64,000 nucleotides of DNA from the NCBI RefSeq assembly GCF_037392515.1, contig NC_090295.1:18368001-18432000 (forward strand). Reading direction: 5' to 3'. Shown here piece after piece: positions 22,342 through 37,300 of this stretch; positions within the stretch are counted from its first letter, which is position 1; the number at the start of each line of letters is the position of its first letter. A program made the position numbers and the translations under genes. The stretch is from Haliotis asinina. Lineage: Eukaryota > Mollusca > Gastropoda > Lepetellida > Haliotidae. A model generated the notes under the pieces. It ran no database searches. It worked only from the letters and a program-made list of their open reading frames with translations, and was not told the origin of the DNA.

Positions 22342-25300
22342 CTGGAACCAAAACAAAATTGCCATTCAATATAAGATGGCTGCCTATTTTGACTCCTGCT
22401 CACGCCTTCAGGTCAAAGCTTGTTAAAATGATGATTGGAAAATGATAGGGAGAAGCAAGGATTGACAAATGATTGATGGACGATTGATAAATGGATGGAC
22501 AGATCTTATATTGACAACTGGATGGTGAATGATACAAAACACTCCCGATGACTCATGATGGCTCCAGATTATTCACATTTATGAAACAGATAAATCGTCT
22601 TGCTACGAAATATACAAGTCAATATTGGGACATTAGAGCAATGAAGTTTGTTGTTTTGTTTCCACACAGAAGAGTGATCAGTTGTACCAAGGCTCTTGTC
22701 ATCTCAGTGGAGGAGGAAAGTTAAAGCAAAATGGTCAACTTGGTCTACAATCTGATGCAACTCTTCCAAAGTAAGTCTAAATAAGCTGCATATCTGAACA
22801 AAATACGCATTGAAATTTCCAAAATACTCACTAAAATATAGTGGCAGCATCCCAAATATGCAAATGAAATTACAGAAAAACTTTGGTTAGTTGTTGACTT
22901 GTATATCCTGGTTTACCAGTGAAAACCAAATACGTAACAGAAAAAACCTATGTGTCAAATGCTACGAGTAGGCCAGAAGATTATCGAAGGAATTTCACTT
23001 CGTAACTGTACACTTTATGAACTGCAGAAAGAAACATTCACACAAACGCAGCTAGTTATGTTTGTAACAATCATTTTGATTAGTCCTTCTGAAAATATCA
23101 TCCAATGAAATCGCTAGTCTTAAGACTTCACATTTTTTGGGGTTTCTTTCTTAAAACAATATGTTATACTTATCTTTTTAAATACTGTCTTTTAAAATTA
23201 CTGGCATATAAAACACCCCAGACATTATAAAGAAAAGGTGGTTATCGGAAAATGTTAATACCAGCTGAAGATCCTATTCTGGACAAAATTAGCAAAATAC
23301 CCAGAAAAAAGCTTATCTCCATCTCTAATCTCTTATCTTTTTAAACATTGTTACTGACAAATGAGGGAAATCCTTGTATTCAAACCAGTGATCTGAGGTA
23401 CTTGCATGCCTGGAATAGTAATACTTGGATCACATTTGCCACGGGTGCTGTACGCTAAAGTAGTCTGTGATTTTCCATGCGATTTAAAACATCGTGGATC
23501 ACTGCAGGTTACAACATTTGTCTAGGGGCATCGCGTGATTTCCTTGGAGTCAGACCAAGGCAAACCTTCGTGGAGGCTACACAGACATCGTATGGATATC
23601 TTACCAAGGCTGCGCTGTGACTCGGCAGTAGCCGAGCGATGACCGTTCAGATATCCCTTGATCATTTTGGTTAAACGATTGTGACGACTCCGTGGTGTGC
23701 AATGCCTCCTACACACTACGGCTTATGAGTTTTTATCAAATTTGATAAACTTTGCTGTTTGACAGAATCGTAGAGGCTACGGCGCCCACTAATTGGACAG
23801 TCGCCACCTGCTACGCACAGCGAATACCTGGAAATGGAACTATGGGCAGTTTATGGATGTCATTAACCCAATCGCAGGCCAAATGTGAAAGGCACAACGT
23901 TTGGCACCTCAGACCATATGACTTTGCATGCCTTATGGGTGTATGTCTACTGCCTACTAATGAGAATTTATTGAAAGTTACCTTGATGGCCGTGACAAAG
24001 GTTTGAATGAGGTGATAGCCTCTTCGCTGGGCGAACTCATCCACCTCTAGACGCTCTGTGGCTGAAGGATGAACAGTTAGTCATTAACAGTTATCTTCCC
24101 TGATTGAACTCAGGCAACTTTAAATATTATAAAATGAAAATCAATTACATAGGAATAGTATTGGGCAGAGAGGCAGCTCAACCAGGGAATAGCATTGGGG
24201 AGGGATGCAGTTCCACATAGAAATAGTATTGGGTGGGAGGCAATTCAGCATAGGAATAACATTGGAGAGGGGGCAATTCAACATGTAAATAGCATTGGGG
24301 AGGGATGCAGTTCAGCGTGATACGCTGACAAGTGTTAATAGAAGACTTTTGGATTATAGATCTTATATAAGAGGCAAGGCAAACATGATCGAGTGTTTAA
24401 TCAAGTACTTCGAAAATAATGAAATACTTAACTTGGGGGATGGACCGACCACAGTGCTGAATGCACTCAGTCATTTCCATGGCTAGTGGGGTAGCCTAAA
24501 GCGGTGGTTAAAGCGTCTGCCTGTTACGCCAAAGACCAATGTTCGATTCCCCATATGATTACAATGTGTGAAGGCCATTTCTGGTGTCCCTGCCATGATA
24601 TTGCTAGAATATTTGGCTAACTCACTCACTGTTTCATGTCAGAAAGCAGATGCCTGATCATCTGACATTGTCTATTTATTGTCACGATGATTAATTTGTG
24701 TCCCCAAAATTATACTAAGAGCAAGAATTCACTCCAAAGCCATACATTATAAACCCATGAACCAAGTCACCTTAACTACCAGGGCCTCCTTTCACAAGTC
24801 ATACAGGTGATCACAAGCCACTCGGGCAACCTTAGTGCAATGTTGTAGAATGGGAGGGACCCTCAGTAAAGTTTGCTTCATGACAGCAGTTCCAGATCTA
24901 CAAAACTGATCCTCAAGACATGCAGAGTTAGCTAAGGTCCAGTTCCAAATCAGTCACTAATTTGTTTCCAGCTGATCTCAGCAACAACGGATGCATCTGT
25001 ACGTGAATAAAGGAACTAATCTGACGATAAATGTACAAGTCTTACTTGTCTGTCCTGTTAGGAAGTCAAACACTTTGACGACACCATCAACCATTGAGAT
25101 TTCTCCCTGTAAAACAGAAAGACAGACCATTCTGCAATATACTACAAATGTTGGTCATTATACTTTGGAGATTGCTTGACCATAAGCGAGCTTAATATGC
25201 TAATTTTTGTATGTACTAAATGTCTATCCATCAATGTGTAATAACACCCATCGATGCATCACATTCATGAATGATACACATTTTTTTCATTTAAGGATTG

Positions 25301-28300
25301 ACTGTGTGTTTCGTTCGTTGCATTGAGGTATGAAACTAAAAACCAATGTGGAAACAATGTGCGCTACTACGCGGATTCTTACAAAAGTTTGCACATTGGT
25401 TTTTAGTTTCATACCTCGGTGCAACGAAAGAAATACACAGTCAATTCTTATAATTAAATTCAACAACAAATACTATAGGCTTTCAACAATATTTCTTTAA
25501 ACATAATCAAATTCATCGAAACAGCTATCTTTTTTACCTGCGATTAACAATTTCGGTGTAAGAATTGGGTAATGGCGTGACATGACTCAGGTGACATGAC
25601 ATAAAATGACACGCATACCAAACCATTAGCCAATCAGCATAGGGCACCCCCATACAGCTGTCAATCAACCAAACGAACATCGGGTGGCGAATCAGAGCGG
25701 AACTACACATGAGCCGTCCCGTTAACAGCAAAGTTTCAAGTTCAAACATTTGAATTATTACCAGCGAAGTGAAAGACACAGTTTGGAAAGTGAGAATTGG
25801 AAATGAAGCCCGATGACATGAAGTTAGTGGCACTGAGATTGTTAGTGGAGGCAGTATTTGCGCAAGTGGAAAGAGGCTGTGATGTGACTGGGATTGCGAT
25901 GCCATGAACTGACGTTCCATCGTGCGCATGCGCTTGTCGAGGCGTTACAACGTTATTAACGTTCACGGATAATTTTGAGTTGTTTGTTTATGTTAACCAC
26001 AAAGTATCACTTCAATGTTTATCCAAAGTTCATTAGGGTACCTGAGTGCAAGGGAATTCCCTCACTGTGTGACGGTATTCCCCGACATTCCTCAGGTCCG
26101 AAAGTAGTCCGGTTCGGTGGGAGTGGCTTAGCTTTTTAGATTCATTGGGAAATGAAATCAAAAGAAATGTTCCCAGCTAACCAATCAGATTGCCAGCATT
26201 TTAATGAACACACTGAAAATTTAATTATTGTCGTATATCCCAATTCGATACTTCAAACAGGCAAAGATGCAATGCCTGTCAAGAAAAGGACTTACTTTTG
26301 TTTTTACTGATAAAATATGTGCTGATTTATTTTCTCTTCAAAAATAAACACTTTCTTGGGAATTCATGCGTCAAGAACAATCAGACATAGCGCTCACATG
26401 CTATTTACATTCACACTCTAGACTTTGTTCATTTCAACAGTGGTGTGTTTAGGATTTAAGACAACACGAAAAGACAATATGACATTATCTGAGGTTTTCA
26501 TTGAGCATTTCTCTGATATTTGAACTAATATTTTTCTAATCTTTCACCAGGGCTGCCAAAATATTGCAAAAGGTAGTTTCAAGGATCAAAATTAGTAGAT
26601 TGACCCAAAAATCAGTAGTTTTCTAAACACACAAAATCATGATGGATTCTGAGAAAGATAATATGACACTAATTAAGAGTGAAGCAATAATTTCACGTAC
26701 CTCCCACAGCAGATTTCCAAAGTATATTTCTTACTGTCATTCCCTTTTGGCGAAAATATATTTAATCGACAGAAACATGTTTTTTGTCCATAGATCCGAA
26801 TTGTAATGAATTTTCTTCAAATTTCGTAGAATGTCTAGTGCAATCATATTGGCGTTGTCTGAGGCTAAAATTTGTTGCGACTACGAATCGTAGAAGTTAG
26901 CGTCTCTGTTTGGCCCAAATATATTTTAACAGGAGGTAAGTATAGCAAGAGCATGCTCGGATGGAAAACAATTCATTGTGGGTTAAGGATTTTCTCACAG
27001 TTAAGATTTTGACCAGATGTCCTGAATGTTTGCCGCCTGTCACTGTTTTTGTCATATTTCCACAAGTTCACAATTTCGAATATTAATAATTATAACAGTC
27101 CACTTTCATATCGCCATTCCAAGATGAATATCTTGATCAAAACACTATCATTATTACCTCAGATACCCCCAGCTGGCTGTGAGGCACTAGAAGGTTTACA
27201 GTCACATAATTTATCCCAGCAGGTACCCATTTTCTGCTGGGGGAACACAGGTTCCAGGTGTAGGAATGGAAAATGGTTAGTCTGGACATGTCAGCAACTA
27301 TGGCAACTTGTTGGCAAATTGGCATTTTAACAATTCCAGAGGGCCGAAAAGAGCATTTATCTTTGACCTTTCTAAAAAAAATCTGCAAACACCAAAAGTA
27401 TCGTCTGATAATTGCAGATACCATGTTTCTCTTAACAGCGCATTCTCTTCCCACAGACGTTACATGTCATATCTTCCTACAAACCTCTGTTTTAAGTCGG
27501 CCATATTTCCCTGTTCTCGTAAAATAACTTAACAGCACAAAGTCACAACACAAATTATCTCCAATCTTTCTATCCAATAAGAACATGTGTTACATCAACT
27601 TAGATCAAACTTGACATGCGAACAGATGTGATGCCGCAAATATTCCTTCTCTGCCGGGATCAGACACACAAGACATTTAATACCTAGCTTGTCCGTTGCC
27701 AATGGGGGCGATAGAGATGCCATTGGACCGCCATGACATGACTCAGTTCTGTCTAGAAGAAAGATTTGTGCATTGCAACAAAGAAGAGGTTCTAGTTTTC
27801 CTGAAGCATAGAGAAATTACCAAGGTCTTGCAAATGATCACATGGGAAAGAATGTAGCTGATTGCACAACTAAATCTGATTGCAACCAATCGCGAATCCT
27901 GAACACTCGCACCATAAACGGATCCTTTAGAACAGGATTTACGACGGAAGATATGACAAAAGAAATCTGTCGGAAGAGACTGTCAACAGTCATGAGAAAT
28001 GAACTCACCCTGGTCCCATAGATCTTCACCTCACGTTCGCCCACCTTCTTTGTGAAGGCCACCATTGTCAGACTCGCTGTGGCACCGCCTTCAAACTGGA
28101 AATTTACTACCTACAAAGATATTCCAGGGTTCTATTTAAGAGACATTAAGCTACTTGCATGTAAGATAAAGACCTAAGTGCCATACATTAATATTAACTT
28201 ATGACTATCTTTGTGCTAAGATAGTCAAAAGTGCCATACATTAACATTACGTTACGACAATCTTAGCAGTAAGAGAGTTTCGAAAATCTAAGCCCTGGTT

Positions 28301-31300
28301 GCACCGATCAAGTTCGAACTGCAATGTAGTGTATGAAAACATAAGAGGTTCTAATGCACATAAACACATTTCTGTGATGTTGTACCCATGAAAGCATACC
28401 AACGCAGGGACAGAGCTGATCCCTGTTTACAAGAGCTGTCATAGCCGACATGTGTTTATGGATAGCAGTGTTTTGGTACCACAGCTGTTCAGAGTTTAGA
28501 AGGAAAGGGAGCTGACATAAGTATTATGGGTGGGAGCAGAAGGTAGTTTTGGCTGATCCGGTTGATCCAGGCAGATTTGATGTTGATTGGTGATCCAAGT
28601 CTCGTGATCATCGTCAGGTGCGCCATAAATACTCCGTTAAAGGCGAGGAGGGGATGAAAGGTGTGTGTGTTTATAAATGCAAGAAACCTTTTCATCAGAA
28701 AACAAAAAGTGAAGGGTGGTGAATTCATGAATGTATTGTGTGCTACCCTGAACAGACAAGCAGACGTGTTTTCCCGTCCTTTCAAATCTCCCGCGAACGT
28801 CTTTTGTTAACCCTATGTAAAGAAAGGGCTTCTGAAGAAAATACGGTAAATAGTTTTAAGACCTGTTTCGACTTGGAAAGTTGATGTTGAAATGCTCTGT
28901 CTGTGGCAGCGTTTCCGTTTACGTGTAACGTGATGAAACATTTTGACTTTAAGCGAAAACAGCATGATGTATCCAATTTTACTTCAGAGCGTGCTAATTT
29001 GAAAATATTTCGAAATACACATGGATGGAGCCATTTCTGTGTTCAATAGACAACTGATAAACACACGTAGCAAAGTGAGAGCATACCACTTGGTGTGTCG
29101 GGAAAGTGATGGAAGCAATCTCTAAGACATGTTAGAGTGTCATCCTTAATTCGAAGAGGTAACAGAGCTTATGATGGAAAATGTTTCACAAGCTAAATGT
29201 TTCATTGGAAATGTGTGTTGAAGCAGGTTCATTTATTCATCGCTATGATGACACTGTAGTATGTGTTGGGACATGTTTGAACGTGTGCATCACGTGACTA
29301 CACCCGCAGTATATGAAACAGATTTAGTCAAATAGTGATTATACGTCAGTCCACAAGTGTTGTCGAAAAATATCAGTGTACATTTGGAAAATAATTAAAT
29401 CCAGCTTCACAGCTGTAGATAGCATCACATTCTATATGATTTATATGATATTCCACGCTACCGTTTCCTCATACGTGTAACGTTATCACAAATAGACCGC
29501 ACGGTTTGACTTGAACCGTGTCAACTAATATATGTATACAGTTTTACTTCAGGGCATGGTATTTAAAAAATATATGGTTTGAAATATAACTGTATCATTT
29601 AGATTAGTGGAACACCGTGAAGGTAGGATGTTAGGAAAGAGTTGGATGCAACCTATAAGACATCTTAGTGGGAAGCAACGTGTTTCATGTCTACAATTGT
29701 CTACTCTTCCTCTCAAACCAACCGGCCACCCCAAAGTCTCCTTGGAAATGAGCAAGTCAGTATGAGCTTGTGAATAAACCTCTTAAGGCTCCTTTTCAAG
29801 TATCCGCGGTTATACATGAATGTCATCCTACCGCCAATCCCCTCAAAGCCCCTCTCCTTAGGCTTTTGTGATCTGGTGCGCATGCGCCAATGCCCTTTGA
29901 GACTGCTTATAGTTCAGTTTAAGATGTCCTACCTGTGTGACGCATGTTCTGGCCTCCTGCCCGTAGAAGCCCGTAGATGGTGAAGACCATCAAAGATTAT
30001 TTACCTGTGTGTATTGTTAGACGAAATTAAAATACACATACCATCTCTTTTTAATGCATTGCCACAAGAGCACTGTGAAGAAAAGAGTGTCTTCCAAGAT
30101 TCCCTCCCGCACCTGCAAGACAGTATAAACTCTACCATAGTGTAGCCTGACAAACAGTTTAACTCTCACGAGCAAACCGATTGGACGTGAACAGCATGAT
30201 GAAAGCTCGACACTAGAGATTTATTCAGGAAGAGAACGTTAAGAAAATCACAACAGATAAAGAAACCAAAAGCACCCAAGACGTCGATGCTGAAGACAAA
30301 GAAGAGACATGTAACATCTAAAATGAAAACAGTGGCAACCCAGAAGGGGCAGAAGACAACACCCCAATCCATGAAAATACGATATATGTCAGAGATGCCA
30401 GCTTTACTGAATCGGGCAAAAGCTGCTTTGAAACGAGCGGAAGCTGACTTGAAACGTCAACAGCGTAATCTGAACACTTGTATAGGATCATTATGGTATT
30501 GATTACCTGTCTGGACTGTGGGAGGAGGTTCACACGAAACGATAATCTTCAGAGACATTGGAGCCAGATGCACGCTCCATACGTACCTCTCCTCTAGATA
30601 CCGACATTCCGTCTGTAGGAAGTGATCCTCCTCAAGAGAGACACCTACCTCCTCCTCCTCCTTCTCAAGAGAGACACCCTCCTCCTCCTCCTCGCGGACA
30701 AGCAGCAAGAACAGTTCAGGTTCCTGATTCCCTCCAATGGTCTGGTGGTTGGACCCAGTGGCTGTGGAAAGTCCGTGTTTACCTCTCACTTGCTCCAACA
30801 TGGCCTGGTCCAACCCCAACCTACCCGCATTGTTTGGTGCTATACTCATTGGCAGCCCTTGTATTAGGATATCAGAAAGCAATTGCCTCAGGTAACCTTT
30901 GTAGATGGAATTCCTTACGTTATCTTAGACGAGGACTACTTTGATGCTGGCCAGTGGAACGTATTAGTGTTGGATGATTTCCTGGCCGAAGAAAAGCACG
31001 ACAAACGTATTTCAAACCTCCCATCACAAGAATGTATTGATCTTTCTCTTTGTACAAAATCTGTGCCCGAGAGGTAAGGAATCCAGAAACATTGCTTTGA
31101 AAGCACATTATGTCAGCCTGTTTCATTCGCCCATAAATAAACAGCAAATCAAACTCTTTTCCCGAACATATGGACCAATTTACGGCCATGTATAAGAAAG
31201 GTTGCTGAAACACCCTATCAACTCATCATTGATATAAACAAAGGAATTCCTTACAACATCTTGGACGAGGACTACTTTGATGCTGACCAGCGGAAAGTAT

Positions 31301-34300
31301 TAGTGTTGGATGATTTCCTGGCCGAAGCAATGCACGATAAGCGTATATCGCGGCTGTTTACTCAAACCTCCCATCATAAGAATATAGTGATCTTTCTCTT
31401 TGTGCAAAATCTGTTTCTGAGAGATAAAGAATCGAGAGACTGCTTTCAACGCACATTATGTCAGCCTGTTTCATTCCCCTATAGATAAACAGCAAATCAA
31501 ACTCTTTGGACATAGAATTTTGCCCGAACAAATGAACCTCTTTAGGGGAATGTATGAAAAAGTTGCTGAAAAGGGCTTTTCACAGTGTGTTCATGTATGA
31601 AAAGGTTGCTGAAACACCCTTTGGACAACTCGTCATTGATATAAACACCTACCACCAAGGATTAGGATCGACTGCAGGTCAATCTCATGAACGAGGAAAA
31701 CGGACGGTTCAAAGTTCAGTCTGAACCTGATCGGCCTAGGGAGAAATTGACTACAACAGAATCTCTAGATAGTCCTCTGACTGAAGTAGAGAGACTGCAC
31801 CAACATCAGCTCACTCAAATTGAAACCGATTCGGACACGTGTAGTGAGTCATCATTGACTATGGGGTGCTGATAGATAACATACACGATCTACATCCTGC
31901 CAAGAGAGAGCGCGTCCAACTCGAGAGTGATGACAATGACAGTGACTATGATGACCTACCTGCGTCCCAGAAAGGCAGTGGTCTGTCTGTCAACCCTCCT
32001 CATGGGAAGCCAACATTCACTGATATGGAAGCCGAGGAGTGGCAAAATGTAGGCTTACAGCGCATCTGGAAGCATGTGTGCGACATGTTTCAGCACAAGA
32101 TGAAACTGCAGAGGAAACAGTACAAGGGACAGGGACGAACGCAAGAATGGGTTGAGAGAAAACTGAAACTGAGGTGGGATGGTCTACTGCGTAATACTCT
32201 CGTCTTTCTGGTGGAATATACCAAGTGCTTTAAAGAGGCATTTCTGTTTCAAAACATGCTATACAGCCTAGGACATATGAAACCTTCCACGGAGCAATCC
32301 ATTCACAAAAATAAAATCAAACTCCTCCTGAAACCCAAGATGAAAGCGATCTTGTCTTTGATTTATATCCCGGAAATAGAAAGGGACATTGAATCTGATA
32401 TCGATATCATACGACGGTGATAAGGAGGAGGGTGACGTGGAGGAGACAGTTTGAGGACATAAATACTGATCATTAGTATGTCAGTCTAACAGTAAGACGA
32501 GAATGCCGAGACAACATCGCACGTCTAGTTTGATTCATATTTTGAAAACACCTCATAAACTGAGGCGTTTGAACGATGAAAAACGCCGAATTTCCCTCTA
32601 CGTTAGAGGAGTTGTGAAACTGGGACCACCTGGACGGAGATCGTTCAAGACAATGGATAAAGCATAGACTACAGATAACCATTCAACCTTATATCAGCGT
32701 AGGGATGGTCAACTGAATATTCACATGTGTGAAATGTGTTACAAAAAGTTGACTTTCTGTTTAAACAGTCAAGCCTTGAAGTAGCATCCTGTGTATATAA
32801 AGTGACTGTTCTGTTGACTTTGATGTTCCAGAGTGAACCCTACTGTCCATTCGTATATCACAGCTTTGCATTGAACCGATTGGCTTGAATTAATAAATGA
32901 TGTGAATTAACTGCTTGTTTTGTCAATTTTTTTGTATAGTATGTAACCTTCATGTACCTCGATGACAATATATGCATGTACCTCGATGACAATATGTGTT
33001 GTCTCAAGACAGTCATCGACACACACCTCACAGATGTACGAACCTCCCGTTCATACCAATACATCTAAAAACTAATGTCATCATATAAATTGTGAGTTCA
33101 TTTTACATGGATTAACCATTACAAGGATTAGTGCATTCCGTACAGACGCCACAGGCTCCAATTATCCCTGTGCAACTGTTTACAAGCTGAAAATATGTTA
33201 ACCCTAGACATGCACGCGGGCGACTTTTATTCATCAGAAATCAGTTATTTACGATGTGTTTATAAACTGCTTACCACACTCACAGCAATGTTTTACAGGT
33301 TAAACCTGTAATTGATCTATTCAAAGGTGCCATACATTCATCTTCAGATATAGGTGTAAAAATAACACACACACAGACATTCCTATATCATTTAAAATGA
33401 AGAAAATACCGGTTACAGTAACTACAAACACACACACACATGCACACACACACACAGACAGACACACATACACACACACACACAACAGCAAAACAAAGGT
33501 TGAGAGGACATATATATCATATAACTCAAATAAGTCCTTTTCCAAATAATAAATCTTCCCTAAGCTATCGTAAATACGATAGTACACTGGTCACAAAAAA
33601 TGTGAATGGGAAGCTTCACAGAAAGGCGCGAGGCCTGTATGTTGACACTGCTATGGGCGGTCAGTCGCTTATATCTGCTTCCTAATAGGATGATACCCAT
33701 GTATATCCGTCGATCATTCACAAGCTGACTTGTTTATTGCTAAGGAGACTGTTTTGGTTTCCTGGGGACAAAAAACCTCAAAAATGGCTGTGAGGAAGTC
33801 TACTATACAACACTGGGTTGTCCATCAGTGTGACAGGCTAGATTGTAAACAGTCTGTAGCGAACTAGTTTTAAAATGCATCTAAGGATGTCAAACGAACG
33901 TTTATAGCGTAGTGATACTGACAAGGACGCCACTACATAAACTGTAGTATCATTCTATACAAGTCAGTGTATCATTCAGACATTGAACATTTTCCCCACA
34001 TCCTTCCATTCAGATATTATGCACGCACCTGCGGTTTGCATTGACAACCGCGCTCAGTCATGCGTGTCTTCATAGAGTACACGTTGTGAAGCTATGGTTT
34101 TCACCTCTCTGTGACTTCATGTTATGTACAAGAGTATGCTTGATTGGTTATTTTGAAATCTTCACTGATTTCGGACTATAATCTTGAATTAAAACGTTTC
34201 AATCATTATCTTGTATGAGTTGACTACATTATGAATTTATGAGTTGGAAGGGTATCTTCCCAAAGTGGAAATTTCTAAACTATGTGCACTCTGCGACTAA

Positions 34301-37300
34301 GGGGGACTATTGTAAACATGAAACACGTTGCGTGCCACTAAGATGTCTTATAGATTGAATCCAACTCTTTCCTAACAAACCTACCTTCGTGGTGTTGCCC
34401 TGATCAGTTTTGTAAATGATACAGTTATGTTTCAAACAATCTATTTTTGAAATACCATGCCCTGAAGTAAAACTGTATACATATTTTAGTTGACACGGTT
34501 CAAGTCTAACCGTGTGGTCTATTTGTGATAACGTTACATGTGTGAGGAAACGGTACAGTGAAATATCATTTAAACATCAACTTTCCTATTCGGCACATAC
34601 CTGAATAATTCTTTACAAATGGTTAACAGTAGGTTCAAGACGGGCGATTTGAAAGGACGAGAACACGCGAGTTGTCAAGCGCGCTCAATTCAAATTGGGC
34701 TGACGGGTACTGTCTGTCTATTCAGGGCAGCACACAGTACACACAATGACACCTTAGGTTTGCATAGAGCACTAAGTGTTCTTTATGAGCTCTGGTATAC
34801 AGCCTGTTTCTGTTGCCTAGAATGTGATGCTATCTACAACTGTAAAGCTGGATTTAATTATTTTCCAAATGTACACTGATATTTTTCGAGTACACCTGTG
34901 GACTGAGGCATAATCACTATTCCACTAAATCTGTTTCATATACTGCGGGTGTAGTCACGTAACGCACACGTGGCGTGATGGACGTTCAAACATGTCCCAA
35001 TACACACTACAGTGTCATCATAGCGATGAATAAATAAACCTGCTTCAACACACATTTCCAATGAAACATTTAGCTCGTGAAACATTTTCCATGTTAAACT
35101 CTGTTCCCTCTTCGAATTAAGGGTGACTCCTCTAGCATGTCTTAGAGATTGCTTCCATCTCTTTCCCGACAAACCAAGCGGTATGCTCTCACTTTGCTAC
35201 GTGTGTTTATCAGTTGTCTATTGTTGTTCAGGGTAGCACACAATACATTCATGAATTCACCACCCTTCGCTTTTTGTTTTCTGATGAAAAGGTTTCGTGC
35301 ATATATAAACACACATACCTTTCATTCCCTCCTCGCCTTTAACGGGCTATTTATGGTGCACCTGACGATGATCACGAGACTTGGATCACCAGTCACCTTC
35401 GAATCTGCCCAGATCAACCTCATCAACCAAAACTACCTTCTGCTCCCACCCATAATACTAAGGACATATTTATGCTTATAAATTTCTATAGATTTATAGT
35501 TGCTGTATTTCACAAAAATTGACTTGCACAAGGTGCAAGATTAATTCATAACTAGGCTGCACTTCGCTATATTGGGTTGCACAAATATTAACAAAGCATT
35601 AAATCTTGTGTTAACTGATGACTTGCCCTTCCTTGTCAGCTACCATGGTTACTTCTCTTTAATGTAAGAAATTTGAACAATCATGCAATAATTAGATTTT
35701 ATGACTTATCAGATGCATTCAGAGGAGTAAATTTTGACATTTTGTTCTTTTCAACACAGGCTGTATTTTGAGTATTTCTGTTAATAATAAAAACCCCTAT
35801 TGCTAAAAACATCCTGAAAATATTTCATTTCACATCAGGACATCATCAAATATTCTCGAAATATAAATCATCTCACCAACTCATTTAAGTCAAACCTGTG
35901 TACCTTTTCTAGATCACATTGAAAATGACAAAACTGCACCAAAATTGACAAGTGTTTTTGAAAATGTCAATAAGAAAACAAATATGTTAGTAACATTCAG
36001 AAACATATTTCATTTACTTTGGAAATTTTAATATTTTACATTTACTGCATTCCAGAGGCCCAAATGACTAAAATGATACTGTCAACATTACGCCACAAAA
36101 GGCAACTATTACAATCTGCAATCGGTCCCACACAGACTATCATGACTATAACATGTACACTGTCCTTGACCTCATTTTAACTTAACCTTGACCCACCTGG
36201 TGTGACATTACGTCATTATCACACTCATACACACATCGCCCATATGGTCCAGTCTTGAGTGCCTCTGTAACACTTTCAATGTCAGGGACATCCGTGATGA
36301 TAGACACTGGCCAGCCTTGGTTACCCTGGCAACAAAAAAAAATATCAGCCAAGCTACAACAATGGTGAATAATGGTGCCATATCCTTATCTATGCATGTG
36401 ACAAATCACATATGTTAAATCACACATTACACAGTATTTGGCCTGACACAGAAATTACCTCAAATCCGCAGTGAATTTAAAAGCCTGCATCACTGTCGAC
36501 ACATGCTACTGGGCCCTAAGTTCAGATAATCTAAGCTTGTAATTCGCTCTTGTTTAAACCTACTTAGTTTATTGTTTGCCACTTAACTGCTCAGTGCTGT
36601 GGACATAATTTTCCATACTGGTTGCTAACTCATGAAAACTGCCCATGACTCCCTCTTATGACATCATGAAGTCATGATGACGAAAGTTTCATGTCCAGAG
36701 CATACACTATTACATCAGTAATCTTTGATTTAGATGAAAAAGTAGGTATGTGACCTGAATTCTTAAGACATAATAACAGACTGTAGAAGGGGTTTGGCCT
36801 ATCTATGGGGTGAGTGAGTTTATTTTTACGCCGCACTCAGCAATATTCCAGCTATAATGTATTTTATCAGTGGAGACGTCAAATTTGCAAATAAACATCG
36901 CAAGACAAGATGATTGAACTTTTCTGTTCTAATTTGTTTCTGCTAGACACTGGATTAAGATCAGCGTGCCTACTTGTCTCGCATGCAGAGCCGAAAATAG
37001 CTACCAGCTTTGCACACACTTCCCAGCGATCAACCAGTGATAGTAAAACCCAATATTCTGTAATAATCGCTGTGATCGGTAAGATATAACACTAATATTT
37101 TACCAAAGGAAATATATTCTAGCACTTTGTAATTTTAATTACAGGTTTTGCTTCTTATATTGTAAACTGTATACAGTATTAGTTAATCTTTGGTTTTGAT
37201 AAAGAGAACAAGTAGTTCTGTTATGTCTTGATGTGTAGGTTAAGTGGGGCATGTCTTAACATTTATTTTGGTATAGAAACCCATGAGCACAGGAACACTG

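Larger units (their letters stand above)
21770..24975 (-). repeat. Inverted duplication, right arm
   Basis: This is the partner of 12545-15630. It carries the functional exons 11 and 12 of the oxidoreductase, a tRNA-head SINE and flanking introns, so this arm is the likely source. The spacer between arms is about 6.1 kb, of which about 4.4 kb is LINE. Confidence 0.85.
28520..35459 (+). mobile_element. Polinton/Maverick-like fossil in intron 8
   Basis: A 6.9-kb element starts AGTATTATGGG and ends CCCATAATACT, with long imperfect terminal inverted repeats (about 28520-29835 and 33690-35459). GACATA lies directly outside the left end (28514-28519) and again three bases outside the right end (35463-35468), matching the 6-base duplications of Polintons. 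Inside is a degraded packaging-ATPase remnant plus small basic or acidic open frames. I see no DNA polymerase, integrase or major capsid gene. It is much shorter than typical 15-20 kb Polintons and broken in several places; the diverged repeats suggest considerable age. It lies antisense to the host gene. Confidence 0.8.

Noticed and set aside
24490-24560. Apparent tRNA gene on the plus strand
   Set aside because: A- and B-box-like sequences are present but no proper cloverleaf forms, and the sequence continues into a SINE core and ACTC tail.
25534-25966. 131-codon minus-strand open frame in intron 9
   Set aside because: No domain, no splice-site support consistent with the host gene, and overlapping frames are equally open.
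33321-33587. Val/Cys-rich open frame on the minus strand
   Set aside because: Created by the CA microsatellite.
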